The notes below the pieces were generated by a model. The model worked only from the letters and a program-made list of their open reading frames with translations. It did not search any database and was not told the DNA's origin. This document shows, one piece after another, positions 37,538 through 48,350 of a stretch of 64,000 bases of DNA. The stretch is from Tachypleus tridentatus. Taxonomy: Eukaryota > Arthropoda > Merostomata > Xiphosura > Limulidae. The stretch lies in the NCBI RefSeq assembly GCF_004210375.1, contig NC_134830.1:70472326-70536325 (forward strand), read 5' to 3'. The position numbers were made by a program, and so were the translations under genes. How positions within the stretch are numbered: the first letter of the stretch is position 1; each line of letters starts with the position of its first letter.

Positions 37538-37615
37538 AGTAACACAACGGTATGTCTGTAAACTTACGCTGCTACAAATCGGATTTTGATACCCGTAGCA
37601 GGCAAAATATCAGCT
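37538..37615 (+). repeat. SINE-B head
   Basis: CACAGTAACACAACGGTATG, CTTACGCTGCTACAAATCGG and ATTTTGATACCCG; little tail remains. Confidence 0.6.
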
Positions 37616-39927
37616 AATAAAAATGATATAGTATGTTTGGATCGAATTAAGTACTGAGCAAAAAACAATTATTTAAGTTTTAACCAATATTCTTACCACA
37701 TAATATAAATGTTAATCATAATGCAATAAAGTTGAAGACAATAATATTAATTGACAAGCTGAATACCCGTCATATGACCGGAAATAATAATTAAAACTTG
37801 TTCTCAACATTATATCTAAATAAATATTTTCTATTAATTATTATACAGTGACAATATATACGTATGGAGAACGACTATCACATTTCTAGTATTTCACGAA
37901 AGCAATATTTTTATTTACATTTGATCATCTTCTTTGAATACATCTTGATTGGCATTTTGATTTCTATATATTTTTAAGTTATGTTAAAATTTTCTTCGCG
38001 AGATACCCTTATAAACTGAAACATAAAACAAAACTAAACAGATTCTGAAAGATATATTTCTACATGGTCAACTGTATAACCTCGCAAAATATTAATTGTG
38101 ATGGTAAAGGAAGTGGAATTTATTATGACTTTTGAGATAGCTTCTTTGAACTATCTTCTTGGCTTTTGGATTTTTTAACTTACTAAGCTGAAGAAACGCG
38201 CCTTAATTTGGGTATTTTCTCAATTGTTTCATGTAATTAACGTGTCGATCGGTACCACAACGGCCGAGATATCATATAACACACAGATAAACGTCTTCGT
38301 CTTCATATAGCACATTAACTGCAACAAACAAAACATTCACGGTAGTTTTAATAATATTTATTCGAATTATCCTTAGTCTCTCATTTTCACACACGGCATT
38401 TAAGCTAAGTTCGTTTTGTTTTGTTTTTTGCAGGTAGCTTGTGTTAGATCTATGGTGTCCAACACAGTCTTCGCTCGCTATTGACTTGTGACGAATTGGC
38501 GCTTTATTTCTACCGTTTATTTTTTAAACATAATTAATTCTTCCAATAAATAATTGAAAAAAAAATTGTTGTGTATTTTCCTACCTCTCTATTTCTATAA
38601 AAACACAGTTTATAATTTTTTGTCATGTGTCGAAAACGTTGACACATTCTCCATAATTTTGGCGATTACGGAAAACAACTGTTGGACACAGCTGCGTAAG
38701 ATCGTCAAATTTTGGTCTATTTGAGAAATTTAAGAAGTCAGATGTAACTTTATTTAATAACACTACAAGTAAGGTAAACAGTAAAATAAAGTAATGTTAT
38801 TTATAATAGTATACAGGGTATAAAATAGTTATGAGTGTTTAATTTATAACGATTTTATGCGTTAAAACAAATAAAGTGACAAAAACGAAGAATAAAACTG
38901 TTATTAAACAGAAAAGTAGCTAAAGGTGTTTACAGCAGTTTGTGAAACGAACTGAAGGAAACTTATGGTAAAGTAAAGTAAATATAAAGTTGTAATGAAG
39001 GCAAACTTGCCTGATTATGCAAAAACGTCTGAATGTCTATTCACAAAGTGGTGAACATACGATTTTGAACGAACTGCAAATGCATATTTTGGATCTGAAT
39101 ATTTAAGATAAATTGTATTTAGTGTAATGTTCATATTTTAAGGAAATTACACAGTGATTAAATGTTTTCGTGTGAAGTGCTTTGCATACTACAGAAATGA
39201 GATTGAAATTGAAGTCAGCCGAAGGCATTTGTCATGTAATTACAGAGATATTGTGCCATCGTGTAACATACTCAATGTATTAAGAGGTTTGGCTAAGCAA
39301 CAAATAGGTAAAATGGTTATTTATGAAAAAGCCGATATGCAATCCGGACTCCTCGGACAAATGCCTTTTTAATGATATGAGATTTGTAGCATTTGATAGA
39401 GAAATCTGCGAGAAACGTTTTATACAGAGAAAAAAATCGCCAACATACTGATGCCATAACTTTGTTTTCAGAATGGGGCTTGGTTTGTTTGAATGTTTCT
39501 GAAAAGATATTCAAGAGCTTCACAGACAGCCTTTCTTGCAAAAATAACCTTGTTTTGTTAGTCTCCTAGTTACTGCTGTGCTATATACGTTGGGATGAAC
39601 GGGTTCATACCATTTCTGTTGTAAGGTGTTCAATACTTCTTTCGACCTTATTATGTTAACCTGATTAAAACATGGTCATGTCGGGCAGTAGTTTTGCAGC
39701 GTCTACCAGTAAACTTTTCTAGAACAACATTTTCTTCGATCTAATGACACTTCAGGATCCTTGTTCCAGTGCATTTGGGGTACCTTAATCTCCTGACAAT
39801 ATTTGTTTGCCTCAAAACCATTTCTGGGCGGTCGAATATATGACGTTGTATAACTTCTGGCACGTGACGAGGCATGATTTTACACCAAGTACAGCAAAAT
39901 TGTGTGAAAAAAGGGTTGATCTGATTT
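37616..39927. other. 2.3-kb AT-rich spacer, nothing recognised
   Basis: Only chance-sized open frames. No repeats of the families seen elsewhere. Confidence 0.5.
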
Positions 39928-40190
39928 GGCCCGGCATGACCAGGTGGTTAGGGCGCTCGACTTGTATTCTGACGGTTGGGAGCTCCAACCCTGTCACACC
40001 AACCATGCTCACCGTCTCAGCCGTTGAACGTTATAATGTGACATTCAATCCGACTATTCATTGGTAAAATAGTAGCCCAAGAGTTAGCGGGGATGGTGAT
40101 AACTATTTGTCTTTCCTTTAGCCTTATACTGCTAAATTAGAGACGATTAGCGCAGATAGCCCTCATGTAAATTTGCGCGACATTCAAAAA
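39928..40190 (+). repeat. SINE-A copy
   Basis: Head GGCCCGGCATGACCAGGTGG, body with small deletions, tail GCGCAGATAGCCCTCATGTA, ending in a run of about 15 A. Confidence 0.85.
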
Positions 40191-40370
40191 AAAAAAAAAA
40201 AGATTCATCTCGAAAAATCTTATACCCAAACAGGTGTGTACGTGTGTTTTGACGAACAATTGCTCCATAAAATTCATACACACCAAAATGACAATTCGTG
40301 CATATTTGTCTTATCATAATCTACTTTTTCTGTTACTACTTGAGTTCTTACTCAATAATTACTCCATGTA

Positions 40371-41276
40371 CGAGGGCTGTTCAAAAAATACGCGGACTGT
40401 TTGAATTGCGCGGCTCCAGTTGGTTCCAGGGGAATCCGCTTGGTGTTGCTAGGTTTGCACAGATCAGTTGATTACGACGCCATTTCCCGATTGCAGATAT
40501 CTTCATTTGTGTATTAGCTACGCGGTTTTAAGTGAAGTGCGATTTTTTCGTTTGGCGGATTTCAGAATGAATGACCTGAAGGAGCAACGATTTGCTGTGA
40601 AATTTTGTGTTAAACTTGGAAAATCTGCGACTGAAACTTTTGCTATGCTTAACACGGCTTACGGTGATGTTGCTATGAATCGTACGGCATGTTTCAAGTG
40701 GCATGAACGTTTTAAGGATGGTCGACAGTCCATTGAAGATGATGAGCGTCCTGGACGTCCTTCCACGTCAACTGACGACCCACACGTCGACAAAATCAAC
40801 ACCCTGGTGCGGGCAAATCGACGTCTGACTGTCAGGGAGCTTGCTGAAGAGTGTGGGATATCAGTTGGATCTTGTTACGAGATTTTGACCAAAAATTGAA
40901 GATGCACCGCGTTGCTACGAAATTCAGCCCTCAGAACTCGTGAGTTTTTGGCCAAACACTCGATCACTGTTCTTCCCCACCCCCCCTACTCACCTGACCT
41001 TGCTCCTTGCGATTTTTTCTTGTTCCCCAAACGCAAAAGACCCTTGAAAGGGAAAAGATTTGAGACGATTCCCGAGATTAAGGCAAATGCGACGAAGGAG
41101 CTGGAGGACATTACAAAAGAGGCGTACCAGGACTGTTTCAACAAGTGGAAACACCGTTGGGATAAGTGTGTGCGTTGGGGAAGAGAGTACTTTGAAGGGG
41201 TCCCAGACCTGTAACTTCTAAATAAAGTACATTTTGTTTTATGACGTCAGTCCGCGTATTTTTTGAACAGCCCTCG
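40371..41276 (+). mobile_element. Internally deleted mariner element with perfect termini
   Basis: The first 29 bp (40371-40399, starting CGAGGGCTGTTCAAAAAATA) are the exact reverse complement of the last 29 bp (41248-41276). TA dinucleotides flank both ends (40369-40370, 41277-41278), the expected mariner target duplication. At 906 bp it is shorter than the roughly 1.3 kb of an autonomous mariner because the middle of the transposase gene is missing. Identical termini suggest recent movement using transposase made elsewhere. Confidence 0.95.
40567..41214 (+). pseudogene. Mariner transposase, catalytic core deleted
   Basis: The N-terminal part runs from ATG 40567 (MNDLKEQRFAVKFC) through FKWHERFKDGRQSIEDDERP GRPSTS, the HTH and linker typical of mariner, to RELAEECGISVGSCYEILTK and a stop at 40897. 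That stop is caused by what looks like a one-base loss in an A run. Shortly after, near 40918-40922, the reading jumps to SALRTREFLAKHSITVLPHP PYSPDLAPCDFFLFPK, which carries the third catalytic Asp of the DD34D triad, and continues to the stop at 41212. The segments with the first two Asp residues (TGDE and HDNA motifs in the family) are absent. It cannot make active transposase. Confidence 0.93.
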
Positions 41277-41278
41277 TA

Positions 41279-42118
41279 TGTAAGTATACATATAGAATAT
41301 ATGTATATTCTATATAGAACATTATGCAAACATTTTGGCCAAGACTCTGTCTTTAAATTAACAGTTACTCTGGTACTGAAAAACTGATTTACCTAATGTA
41401 TATTTTTCGTGAGAATCTTCGTCAAAGGATATGTTGTGTGTATAAATATCACACAGTTTTACAATTTCAGAACTGTGTTTTGGGAAGTAATATAATATCA
41501 TTCCAGAGGTTTTTTTTAAACTCTTTTTGCAACATTTTGTAAACTGTATTCTTAGATGAATCAATAAGAATAACATTAATCAATTCAAGGCTGCTTAACA
41601 TTTTATTGAATATAAGGATTATATTACACGTATATAAAATAAAACCCGTGAAAAATTTGCGTGTGATTTAAAGATAGGAATATTATGCTAATTTTTGAAA
41701 AGAAAAATTCATCTAAATCATATAAATTTTACAACATGCAAAAGACCACAGTAAATCTGAAGATACATCTTAGAAGTAATATACAATTTCTAAACAGGCA
41801 AATATTCTTGCTTATATATGTGCATACAAGTTGTAATTTGTGGTATGTTAATCGATCAAGTGGCTTATTGGCGTTGGTATCGCTCATAAGAATAAGAAAA
41901 TTGCAGTTTATTAATAAAAATTTAATTTTCAATTAATTATTAACTTACAAGGAACATCTAAATTCCAGAGTTAGTTTTTCCGTTTTTAAGTTGCATAAAT
42001 TTATTTAATTGTGCAAATTAATATCAATTTTCCATGTAATGCCTTGTCAGTCAATGATAATAACGATTTGAAGGTGAGTTTTATTTTGATTATTATTACT
42101 TTGTATGTATGTATGTAT
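41279..42118. other. Spacer, nothing recognised
   Basis: AT-rich; a small (TGTA)n-like run at 42103-42118. Confidence 0.5.
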
Positions 42119-42230
42119 GGGGGGTTTCTTATAGCAAAGCCACATCGAGTTTTCTGATGTGTCCATGGGGGTGAATCGAACACCTGATTTTGGTATTATA
42201 AATCCGAAGACTTACCTCTGTTGTAGCGGG
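42119..42230 (-). repeat. SINE-C copy
   Basis: In plus orientation TTTCTTATAGCAAAGCCACATCG (tail), GTGAATCGAACACCTGATTT (box B) and a head ending CTGTTGTAGCGGG. Confidence 0.8.
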
Positions 42231-42396
42231 ATAATATTACTTTGTCATTAAAGACCACTGTTGAACAGGTATTATATCAGCAACGCTTGGCATTTTTTCT
42301 TTTCTCATTGATAAGTTTGCTGTCTGTGTATGTGATATTCGATGAAATAGTTTTTTTTTAAATGTGATTTAATATTTGTCTTAGAATTTTCCTTTC

Positions 42397-42402
42397 TTTA
42401 TT
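42397..42402 (-). promoter_or_regulatory. Candidate polyadenylation signal of the opsin gene
   Basis: AATAAA on the minus strand, about 155 bp beyond the opsin stop codon. Plausible in position; not proven. Confidence 0.4.
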
Positions 42403-42556
42403 GAGATCGATAAAGATAGTTGTTTGAAATAACACCTAAATTTTTTTCTTTTCCTTCAACCAAACGCCATTTTGAATTATTTGCAAAAAATGGGTTGTTT
42501 TGATTGACTCATTGGCAATGTTCATCAAATTAATATGAGAAAGAAATCGAATATTT

Positions 42557-43428
42557 TCATTGTGGATGATCAATTTCTGGGTGAATTACAGTCAGCGGTA
42601 TGCATTGAAATCTAGTTTCAGAACTCTCCTCATGATATCTGTTTATACGTGATAGCCGGTGATCGAATGACTCTCTACTCTCCAGTGTTGCGGTTTGTGA
42701 CCTGTGAATATTGAATAATCGCTTTCGATTTGTGTTCTTGCCGGTATTTTGTAGATAAGAAAACTTTTCCCTTAAGGCAGCCTTAAAGCGAGGGTGACTC
42801 AAACCATATAAGAATGGGTCTAGAACTGAGGCTGTTTTACAGAACAATGCTGGCACCACAGAGATAGTAGGTGTGAGTAACTGTTGGTTAAAAGAAATAC
42901 CCAACAGTGCAACTACAGCGTAAGGTGTCCATGATATCATCCAAAAGGATATTAAAGCAAACACTAATTTTGCTAATTTAATTTCAGTTTTTTTATGCTT
43001 TTGAATATTGAAACGATTGAAATTAATTTCCCTTTCCTGATTCCGATAAATAAATTGTTTTTTACACACAATAAAAATTATACCAGAGTAGCTCAAACAG
43101 ATTATTACTACTGGAAAGCACCAAGCCGCGATAAAAAACACTAAAACAAAGATCCGGCTTTTCAAATCACTTGCTATATAATCAAAGCTGCAGCCACTTA
43201 AATAGCCCTCGGGAACGTATTGGTTAATGCGGAATACAGGCATCACACTGAACGTGAGTGAATATATCCATATGCAAATAGCAATGACTGTTCCTCGAAG
43301 TCGGGTCATCTTCCATCTGGGGTCTAGAAGACGAGAGATTGAATAATACCGTTCTCCAGCCATCGCGGCAATAGTCATAATGGCTGTTGTTCCTGTTAAA
43401 CCACCAATAAACCCATACAGCTGACAAC
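42557..43428 (-). CDS. Opsin exon 3 (TM3 to C-terminus), rhabdomeric type
   Basis: Light-sensing GPCR; family role is retinal-dependent activation of Gq in photoreceptor membranes. This exon encodes residues 137-425. Visible: C137 at the start of TM3 (disulfide partner C215), FIGGLTGTTAIMT as in arthropod r-opsins, ERY (161-163) in place of DRY, YVPEGYLSGCSFDY in loop 2 with E209 at the usual r-opsin counterion site, KTEIKLAKL before TM6, SWTPYAVVALLG in TM6, retinal-binding Lys K333 in ALFCKTAS, DPFLY for NPxxY and HPR where many r-opsins have HPK. The 3' splice site (CTCTTAG before 43428) and phase 1 join give Gly-Cys. Stop TGA at 42557. The family is clear; the subgroup (UV/short-wavelength-like or a non-visual chelicerate group) is not. 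Confidence 0.95.
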
Positions 43429-43496
43429 CTAAGAGAAAAAAGATAAGACATAGAATATTAGGCAACATAAAATAATAAAAGTTCCATTTATATGTT

Positions 43497-43752
43497 GGCC
43501 CTGCATGGCCAGGTGATTAAGGCGCTCGACTCGTAATCCGAGGGTCGCAGGTCCGAATCCCTGTCACACCAAACATGCTCACCCTTTCAGCTGTGGTGGC
43601 ATTACAATGCACTTCGATGCTAAAAGAGTAGCCACAGAGTTGGCGGTGGGTGATGATGACTAGTCGCCTTCTCTCTACTCTTAGACTGCTAAATTACGGA
43701 CGGCTAGTGCAGGTAGCCCTCGTATAGCTTTGCGTGAAATTAAAAAACAAAT
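43497..43752 (+). repeat. SINE-A copy next to the exon 3 acceptor
   Basis: Head GGCCCTGCATGGCCAGGTGA, CTCGACTCGTAATCCGAGGG, then body with a small deletion (CAATGCACTTCGATGC) and tail GCAGGTAGCCCTCGTATAGC. It is antisense to the opsin gene and leaves only about 68 bp of intron before exon 3. Confidence 0.9.
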
Positions 43753-44825
43753 CATATTTTGATAAGTGTATTTTATCTTACGATCCAGCTATGGTGAACT
43801 TCTTACTGATTAAATGCAAAAATGGCTCTGAAGACAGAAAGTTTTTTTCAAACGTTAGTTTTGCTAAATAAAAGAAGTCTCTAGGCAGAACAACATCATT
43901 GTAAGGTAAAAAACAATGATATTAAAACAACAGTAATGAGATTTTGAATTTCTTTTCAACACCAATAAAGTAATCTAAAATAATTATTTTAGTTATTTGA
44001 ATAATGTTAGGGATTTTTCTTAAATTGTTATTTCACACTATACATCGGACCAAGTATTTAATAATTACATATATTCGTTAAAGGTTTATTTCCAGTTTCA
44101 CGTAGAAGCCTAATGTTTTCCTTGATTAGCTTCGCTCACTGCTTTGGACTACAATTTCGCGTATTCAAGGTTCATCAGCACAGCTTGGGTTGGCAAGTAA
44201 AATAATACAGTGAGGACTGTCAGTCACAGACTCTCCTTTCAATTTTCTATATGCACAACTATGACTTTTATAACACTTTACACATCTTCTGTCCAACCAA
44301 AATGAATAAATAAAAAATCCATCTCAGTTGTGTATCACAGATAATAAACCTTTTAAAAATGCGTACGTATGAAACATACAAAACATTACTAATTTATCCT
44401 ATTGAACATTTTAATACCCAAATTTGTCTATATTAATAACAACGTTGCGCGTGATGAAAATAATTTTTGCAGTTTATCTTTCTGACACCCTGTTCTTCAG
44501 CTGGAGCGGTTTGAAAGTTTGAGACAACTCTAGCACAATCAACCAGAGAGTTCTCTGACATTCTGAGAGTTTTGTGATGAAAGATACTCAATTTCTGGTG
44601 CAAACTGATTAACTTAATTATTATATATACACATTTTTAGTTTTTGTGGTGTCGAGATTCAACTTCACTTCCAAATACTGGAAAGGCTGTCCCACAGAAT
44701 TACACTTTTCACCAGAGATAGCCATTCGCCCATTTTTTTTTCTCTATTAGCGTTGGTTCTAGTCAAATAGATAAATCAACTTCCAACCAACTAACCTCAT
44801 CCACTGCAGAACAGGCAGATAGTGG

Positions 44826-44981
44826 ATGTATCTCAGAAATACTGCTGTGGGTATTAATACGTTTACTGATAAGCAGAGAACAACGTTTCGACCTGAAGAT
44901 AACCTAAAAAGGTCGAAACGTTGTTCTCTGCTTTATTTTGGTAAAAGTATTAATACCCATACCAGCCATCCTGAGATACAT
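44826..44981. repeat. Fold-back element with a 24-bp perfect inner stem
   Basis: Inner arms 44871-44894 (AAGCAGAGAACAACGTTTCG ACCT) and 44910-44933 are exact reverse complements around a 15-nt loop. The outer arms also pair imperfectly (TGTATCTCAG... with ...CTGAGATACA), giving a stem of about 70 bp. The sequence CAAGTGGGTTTCTCG follows on the right, as it does at the hairpin at 53288-53407. Confidence 0.9.
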
Positions 44982-45431
44982 TTTTATTTCAAGTGGGTTT
45001 CTCGTCATCAAGAATAACTAGTAAATGATTTAATACGAAATTTGTTAGATTTTTTCTCAATCTTTTCTGGCTACATAGAAAAAATATTCTAGGTTCCAGC
45101 TGATAAAACAGGTTCAAATTAATTAAATTGTAAACGGTTAACCTGATAAATCAATGTCTACCTGTTTCTAAAAAAACAGCAAGCTGAAACTGCTCATGTT
45201 TTAACGAAATTTGTGAAAATGACTTGATGAGTTTCGGGTTAATACCGTGGAGTGGTTAACATCAACATTTAATGAAGGGTCACTTCTATTACACTGTGTA
45301 ACAAATTTTTTTCTTATTTCTGGGCAAAAAATATTATTTCCCAATTGTCTAAAGTGAATGGAAAAAACCATTTTTTCTCTTCAAACTTTGTTTTTGTGAC
45401 CCGGGTAATAAAAGTTTCAAATTTACTCATT

Positions 45432-45553
45432 TTCCAGAACATTCGAGATAGATTCAGTGCTGAGTAGCTGATAGAGAATTTTCTTGAACTTTCTAGAATG
45501 TTGTAGAACTTACGAGAATTTTCAAGAACCGTTTATAATTTTCTAGACTTTTC
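45432..45553 (+). promoter_or_regulatory. Heat-shock-element array upstream of the transposon gene
   Basis: From 45481 to 45528 the 5-bp heat-shock modules alternate in perfect register: TTC, GAA, TTC, GAA, TTG, GAA, TAC, GAA, TTC, GAA at 45481, 45486, 45491, 45496, 45501, 45506, 45511, 45516, 45521 and 45526; eight of ten are exact. A further TTC, GAC, TTC at 45541, 45546 and 45551 stays in phase. A separate TTCnnGAAnnTTC lies at 45432-45444. Heat shock factor trimers bind such inverted nTTCnnGAAn arrays (established). A TA-rich stretch at about 45560-45578 could act as TATA box, some 80-95 bp before the ATG at 45656. Confidence 0.8.
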
Positions 45554-45655
45554 CATAGTAATATATATATATATATACAAGGGCTCACCACTCACCACTT
45601 CAGTTTAGTTCTAGTTGCCTAAGTGAACACATAGACCGACCTGATTTTATCAGAG

Positions 45656-46736
45656 ATGGCGTCAAGAAGCTATAAGCATTCTCCAGACGCATTCTGCTAT
45701 GTATGTGGCCAATTTATCAAGAAAAGAGCGAAAAAGTACTTTGTGACAGCATCTGCTAAAATGTGTGAAGCCTACCAGGCATATTTCGGCATGCTTGTCG
45801 GGGATCAAGACAAACCTTGGGCACCTCATTTTACCTTCGACCACCGCTTAGAAACTCTAGAAAGTAAGACGGACAATTTTTACTTGCTTGAATAGTATGA
45901 TTTTATATCATATAAGTTTTATACCTTTTAAATTTTAAATATATTTCGTTGCACCTCAAGTAGGAATACAACAGTGTCAAGACCTTGTTAGAAGGCTTGA
46001 AGCATGATGAGTATGGCTGGGAGGTTATCGGAGACTTCAAAATGGTGGCATTCCTGATGGGTCTCCAAGGAGGCTTTACCAAGTTTCCCTGTTATCTTTA
46101 CCTTTAGGACAGCAGAGACACTGCCCACTATGGACCGAGTTCTCTGTGGGGAGGCACAATGTCAAATGTGAGCCACTAGTGGACCTCCCGATGGTATTGT
46201 TCCCACCATTGCACATAAAATTGAGTCTTATGAAACAATTTGTCACAACTTTTGATAAGGAATCTGCAGCCTTCAAGTACCTTCGAGACTTCTTCCCTAT
46301 GTTGTCTGAGGCAAAGGTCAAAGATGGTGTCTTCGTTGGACCACAAATAAAAAAGACCCTGGAGTGCACAGAATTCCCCAAGAAGCTCAGTGGGAAGGAG
46401 AAAAAAGGAAAAAAAATGTGCAACTTTGTTGCAGTGGTTCGGGGCTTCTTGGGTAATCGCAAGGCCGAAAATTATGTGAAATTGGTTGAGGCTCTGGTGA
46501 AGAACTACGGCAAAATGGGCTGCAGGATGTCCCTGAAAGTCCACATCCTTGACGCTCATCTTGATAAGTTCAAGGGGAATATGAGAGCATACTCAGAGAA
46601 GCAAGACGAGCACTTCCACCATGATATACTGGATTTTGAACGCCGCTACCAAGGAACATATAATGAAACTACGATGGGATACTATACTTGGGGGCTGATA
46701 CGTGAAAGTGATTTACATTATAGTCGCAAATCTTGA
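45656..46736 (+). pseudogene. Broken gene of a multicopy transposon-type family
   Basis: Frame 1 from ATG 45656 reads MASRSYKHSPDAFCYVCGQF... with a C-x2-C zinc-finger start, then FGMLVGDQDKPWAPHFTF. It is lost after about 45870. A second piece from about 45965 reads EYNSVKTLLEGLKHDEYGWE, GDFKMVAFLMGLQGGFTKFP CYLYL, then a stop. A third, open from about 46125 to the TGA at 46734, reads FSVGRHNVKCEPLVDLPMVL FPPLHIKLSLMKQF, NFVAVVRGFLGNRKAENYVK, MSLKVHILDAHLDKFKGNMR and ERRYQGTYN. From memory this matches a large family of uncharacterised, highly repeated arthropod and cnidarian proteins. Part of the middle is deleted and there is at least one stop and one frameshift. GDFK and PPLHIKLGLM-type motifs may be parts of a DDE nuclease, which is inference. 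Confidence 0.8.
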
Positions 46737-47629
46737 AAAACTACTCACTTCTAAACATTTTTGTATAACTTTAGTATAAACACATGTAAATCTTGATTCA
46801 TATATTGTTTTATTAAGACCTTATGTAAATAAAAATGTGCAAATTTGCTCTTTTTTACATAGAAAATAGGTTAATTTCTAAATTTCATTATATAGGTCTC
46901 AAAAGCAAAGTTTGAAGGGAATAATGTCCATTTTCTGTACTTTTACAACATAAGCAATTAAGAAATAACACATACTATCCAAGAACCAAATTTGTGTTAC
47001 ATAGTGTTATTTACAAATGCACAATGTTTCTCTCGAATAGAGATTATCGTGACATTTTTATGCAGTGTTAAGATTATTAATTATTTTGTGAAATAATTGC
47101 CGAGCTAAATGGTGTGTTATTAATATTCATTTCAAGTGTTTGGTTTATCCATTGTCAAATATCAGACTGAAACACCTTGAATATCGATCGATTCAAGGGG
47201 AATTCACAATCACGATTATACATTTTAATCATTTCAAATAAAATGAAACTAAAATCAGGGTTTGTTAGTATTTTAAATTATAACAAGGTTAAATTAAAGT
47301 TAGGTAGGATATTTTCGGCCTATTTTACTTTTGTACTGAAAGTACACTTGTATTGTTTCAAGAACTATGCGTATTTTAGTATTACCATTAATAAGATAAA
47401 TACCGAGACAACATGCGTGGTGCAGCTAGAATGTGGATCAATAAAATATTTTAAGTAACTTTCCTCAGTCTAAGCTAATAATCTTACCATATACCATTTA
47501 AAGTGTTATTATCTATTCATCAAAACAGAATGTTCTGCTCACCAAACGTATTTGTTTATTTCTCGAGAAGCAAGTTGTTAATCGCTTTAAAACCTCTCAC
47601 TTCGCGTATTTTTCCTTACTGTAGATTAG

Positions 47630-47892
47630 TTGTTTGTTTTTGAAATTCGCGCAAAGGCTATATGTGCTAGCCGTCCCGAATTTAGCAGTCTGAGACCAGA
47701 GGGAAGGCAGTTAGTGATCACCACCCACCGCCAACACTTAGACTACTCTTTTACTAACGAATAGTGGGATTGACCGTTACATTATAACGCTCCCACTGCT
47801 GAAAGGCCGAACATGTTTTGGTGTGATGGGAATTCGAACACGCGACCCGCGCATTACGAATGGAGCGCCTTAACCACTTGACCATATTGGAC
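47630..47892 (-). repeat. SINE-A copy
   Basis: Minus-strand copy with (TTTG)-type end at 47630, body and head (GGAATTCGAACACGCGACCC; CTTAACCACTTGACCATATTGG). The tail is shortened (GCAAAGGCTATATGTGCTAG). Confidence 0.85.
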
Positions 47893-48139
47893 CTCTATAC
47901 TGTAGACTGTGCATGCCCGACAGGTTTTAGTGTTAACACAAATCATACAGGTAGCAAATAGTAATTTTTGTATTTGGAATGCCCCGTATATGCGTACCCT
48001 CATTTAGTACAGAAGACAAAAATAGAAAAAGAAATAAATTTTTATATAATTTATTTTATTATTTTATGCCTATTTAACGATATAATGGACATTTTCCAAG
48101 TAGTTTTTGGCACCACAAAGTGGTTTATACAATTTATCT

Positions 48140-48350
48140 GTATCCCAGTAGCACAGAGGTACGTCTGTGAACTTACAACTGGATTCGAACCTGCGACTCT
48201 CAGAATACAAATGCAGCAGATATCTCTCTGGTAGCGCCTCCTAGTCGCACAGAGGTACGTCTGCGAACTGACAACTATAGAAACCGTGTTTTGATACCAT
48301 GGGTGGGCAGATCACAAATAGCTCTTTGTGTAGCTTTATGCTCAAGTACG
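48140..48350 (+). repeat. SINE-B fragment plus head-to-head A/B composite
   Basis: 48140-48180 is a SINE-B head. It is followed by GATTCGAACCTGCGACTCTC AGAATAC and CAGATATCTCTCTGGTAGCG CC (48182-48240), a reversed tRNA-like head differing from standard SINE-A in its 5' half, which abuts a plus-strand SINE-B (48240-48350). The same junction recurs at 49857-49930. Confidence 0.8.

Larger units (their letters stand above)
45292..47006 (+). mobile_element. CACTA-like DNA transposon relic with long inverted termini
   Basis: The left end (CACTGTGTAACAAAT..., 45292 to about 45403) and the reverse complement of the right end (CACTATGTAACACAAAT..., about 46895-47006) align over roughly 110 bp, including CTTCAAACTTTGTTTTTGTGACC versus CTTCAAACTTTGCTTTTGAGACC. 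TTA flanks both ends (45289-45291, 47007-47009). CACTA/CACTG termini plus a 3-bp duplication are hallmarks of the CACTA (EnSpm, CMC) superfamily, but an alternative border (ACACTG.. with TATT duplication) fits equally, so placement is tentative. Inside are a promoter region and a broken gene on the plus strand. The element sits in opsin intron 2, antisense to the gene. Confidence 0.8.

Noticed and set aside
46076-46559. Two minus-strand open frames of about 128 codons
   Set aside because: They are shadows of the plus-strand transposon-family gene at 45656-46736, whose protein motifs I recognise.
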